Below, piece by piece: positions 63,148-64,000 of a stretch of DNA of 64,000 nt (within the stretch, counting starts at the first letter, position 1; each line of letters begins with the position of its first letter). The DNA lies in the NCBI RefSeq assembly GCF_000265385.1, contig NC_018013.1, positions 62,001 to 126,000 of the forward strand, read 5' to 3'. The position numbers and the translations under genes were made by a program. Source of the DNA: Aequorivita sublithincola DSM 14238 (GTDB lineage: Bacteria; Bacteroidota; Bacteroidia; Flavobacteriales; Flavobacteriaceae). Below the pieces are notes generated by a model, which saw nothing but the letters and a program-made list of their open reading frames with translations, did not search any database and had not been told where the DNA came from.

Positions 63148-64000
63148 CTATTTATAACTTCTAGGCCCTAAAAACGTGACACTTGTGGTTTCAATTAAAT
63201 CCTCGCCACTATAAACTTCTATGACGGCCCGATTTTTATCGCCGCTCAACGCTGCATTGTTTATTTCTATGAAGAGTGTCCCTTCGGCTAAATCCTGTGC
63301 GGGAACTGTTAGTTCACCTTGTTTTACGGTGTGAATTTTTCCTTTGGGAGATTTCAGTTTAAAGTGAATATCCTCAATATTTTTCGTGGTTTTATTCAGT
63401 AATTTATAGGTGAAAACATTGCTGATAATGTTACCATCCTTATGTTCATAAAGCTGTCCTGGAAGTCTCAAAATACTAGCTTCCACATCACTTCGCAAAA
63501 ACAATAATCCTGAAAGAACACCAATTAATATAACCAAAACTGCAGTATAACCTTTCAGTCGTGGCGTGAACTTAAAGGGTTCTTTCTTTTCTATATTTTC
63601 TTCACTTGCATAGCGAATTAATCCTTTTGGAAGATTTACGGCTTCCATAATAGTGTCACATTCGTCAATACAAGCGGTGCAGTTTACGCACTCCAACTGC
63701 GTTCCGTTACGAATATCTATTCCGGTTGGACAAACGTTTACGCATTGAAAACAATCAATACAATCTCCTTTTCCAGATGCTTCACGATCTTCGTTTTTCT
63801 TGAATTTTGCACGTCCCACTTCTTTTTCGCCACGCTTATGATCATAAGCCACAACGATGGATTTGTTATCGAGTAGCACACCTTGCAACCTTCCGTAAGG
63901 GCAAGCAATAATGCAAACCTGTTCGCGGAACCAAGCAAAAATAAAATAGAAAACTCCTGTGAAAATAAATAGTGAAATCAGCGTACTAACGTGGTCTAAA
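63148..64000 (-). CDS. ccoG: Cytochrome c oxidase accessory protein CcoG (partial)
   Basis: The gene runs off the right edge; 283 codons are visible. From the edge the frame reads two hydrophobic stretches, then VCIIACPYGRLQG, two ferredoxin-type clusters (CIDCFQCVNVCPTG and CVNCTACIDECD), one more transmembrane helix (YTAVLVILIGVLSGLLFL) and a C-terminal IgG-like domain. CcoG is a cupric reductase helping to assemble the cbb3 oxidase. The start lies beyond the window. Confidence 0.92.
   Translation of the reverse strand, partial: LDHVSTLISLFIFTGVFYFIFAWFREQVCIIACPYGRLQGVLLDNKSIVVAYDHKRGEKEVGRAKFKKNEDREASGKGDCIDCFQCVNVCPTGIDIRNGTQLECVNCTACIDECDTIMEAVNLPKGLIRYASEENIEKKEPFKFTPRLKGYTAVLVILIGVLSGLLFLRSDVEASILRLPGQLYEHKDGNIISNVFTYKLLNKTTKNIEDIHFKLKSPKGKIHTVKQGELTVPAQDLAEGTLFIEINNAALSGDKNRAVIEVYSGEDLIETTSVTFLGPRSYK

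Overview
The window looks like chromosomal DNA of a marine-type flavobacterium (Bacteroidota, Flavobacteriaceae). The grounds are low GC, TAnnTTTG-type -7 promoter elements, SusC/SusD with an ECF sigma/FecR pair, a type IX secretion sorting tail, many Cys-lipobox lipoproteins with SCSSDDD-like starts, and a cbb3 oxidase assembly cluster of Bacteroidota type. I cannot fix the genus. No rRNA, tRNA, CRISPR array or phage block was seen.

Layout. 1-12.5 kb is housekeeping: the start of a fungalysin-like secreted protease, a cold shock protein, a RetSat/CrtI-like oxidoreductase, lysA, sucC, a DUF2254 membrane protein, Hsp20, rluF, a GH3-family protein, a small zinc protease and uvrB. 12.7-15.5 kb holds two lipoproteins around one decayed cassette gene. 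15.7-20.1 kb is a compact signalling operon: an FHA-transmembrane-trypsin protein, a PP2C phosphatase and a transmembrane Ser/Thr kinase.

20.9-33.3 kb is an accessory island and the most unusual part. Small cargo genes, nearly all on the minus strand, are separated by 120-200 bp imperfect palindromes. These have the architecture of integron attC sites: AAC/GTT ends, an outer stem, and an apical hairpin. The few bases at the start of each cargo unit are complementary to the end of that unit's own palindrome, which is the diagnostic property of integron cassettes. Cargo includes a ParDE and a HigBA toxin-antitoxin pair, small lipoproteins, membrane proteins and several broken genes. A 508-bp unit with no convincing gene occurs twice (one difference seen) and can fold into a cloverleaf-like four-way structure. 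No integrase lies in the window, so this resembles an orphan cassette array (CALIN-like). An IS481-type element sits in it, and pentapeptide-repeat and DUF3095 genes interrupt it.

33.4-43.4 kb returns to ordinary genes: a YeiH-like transporter, an MscS channel, an EamA exporter, DUF2141, an epimerase, a double-META lipoprotein, an MFS transporter, a secreted hydroxyisourate hydrolase, a GlcG/HbpS-like protein, a TrkA-C protein and a Crp/Fnr regulator. 43.6-55.5 kb holds a secreted T9SS protein, an M16 protease, a TlpA-like thioredoxin and a SusC/SusD import system with FecR and an ECF sigma factor; susC carries an in-frame TGA. 55.7-64.0 kb is a low-oxygen set: hemN, an outer-membrane porin, a copper nitrite reductase fused to cytochrome c, a NirV-like protein, SCO1, and cbb3 assembly genes (a small membrane protein, SafE, FixH and CcoG, the last running off the right edge).
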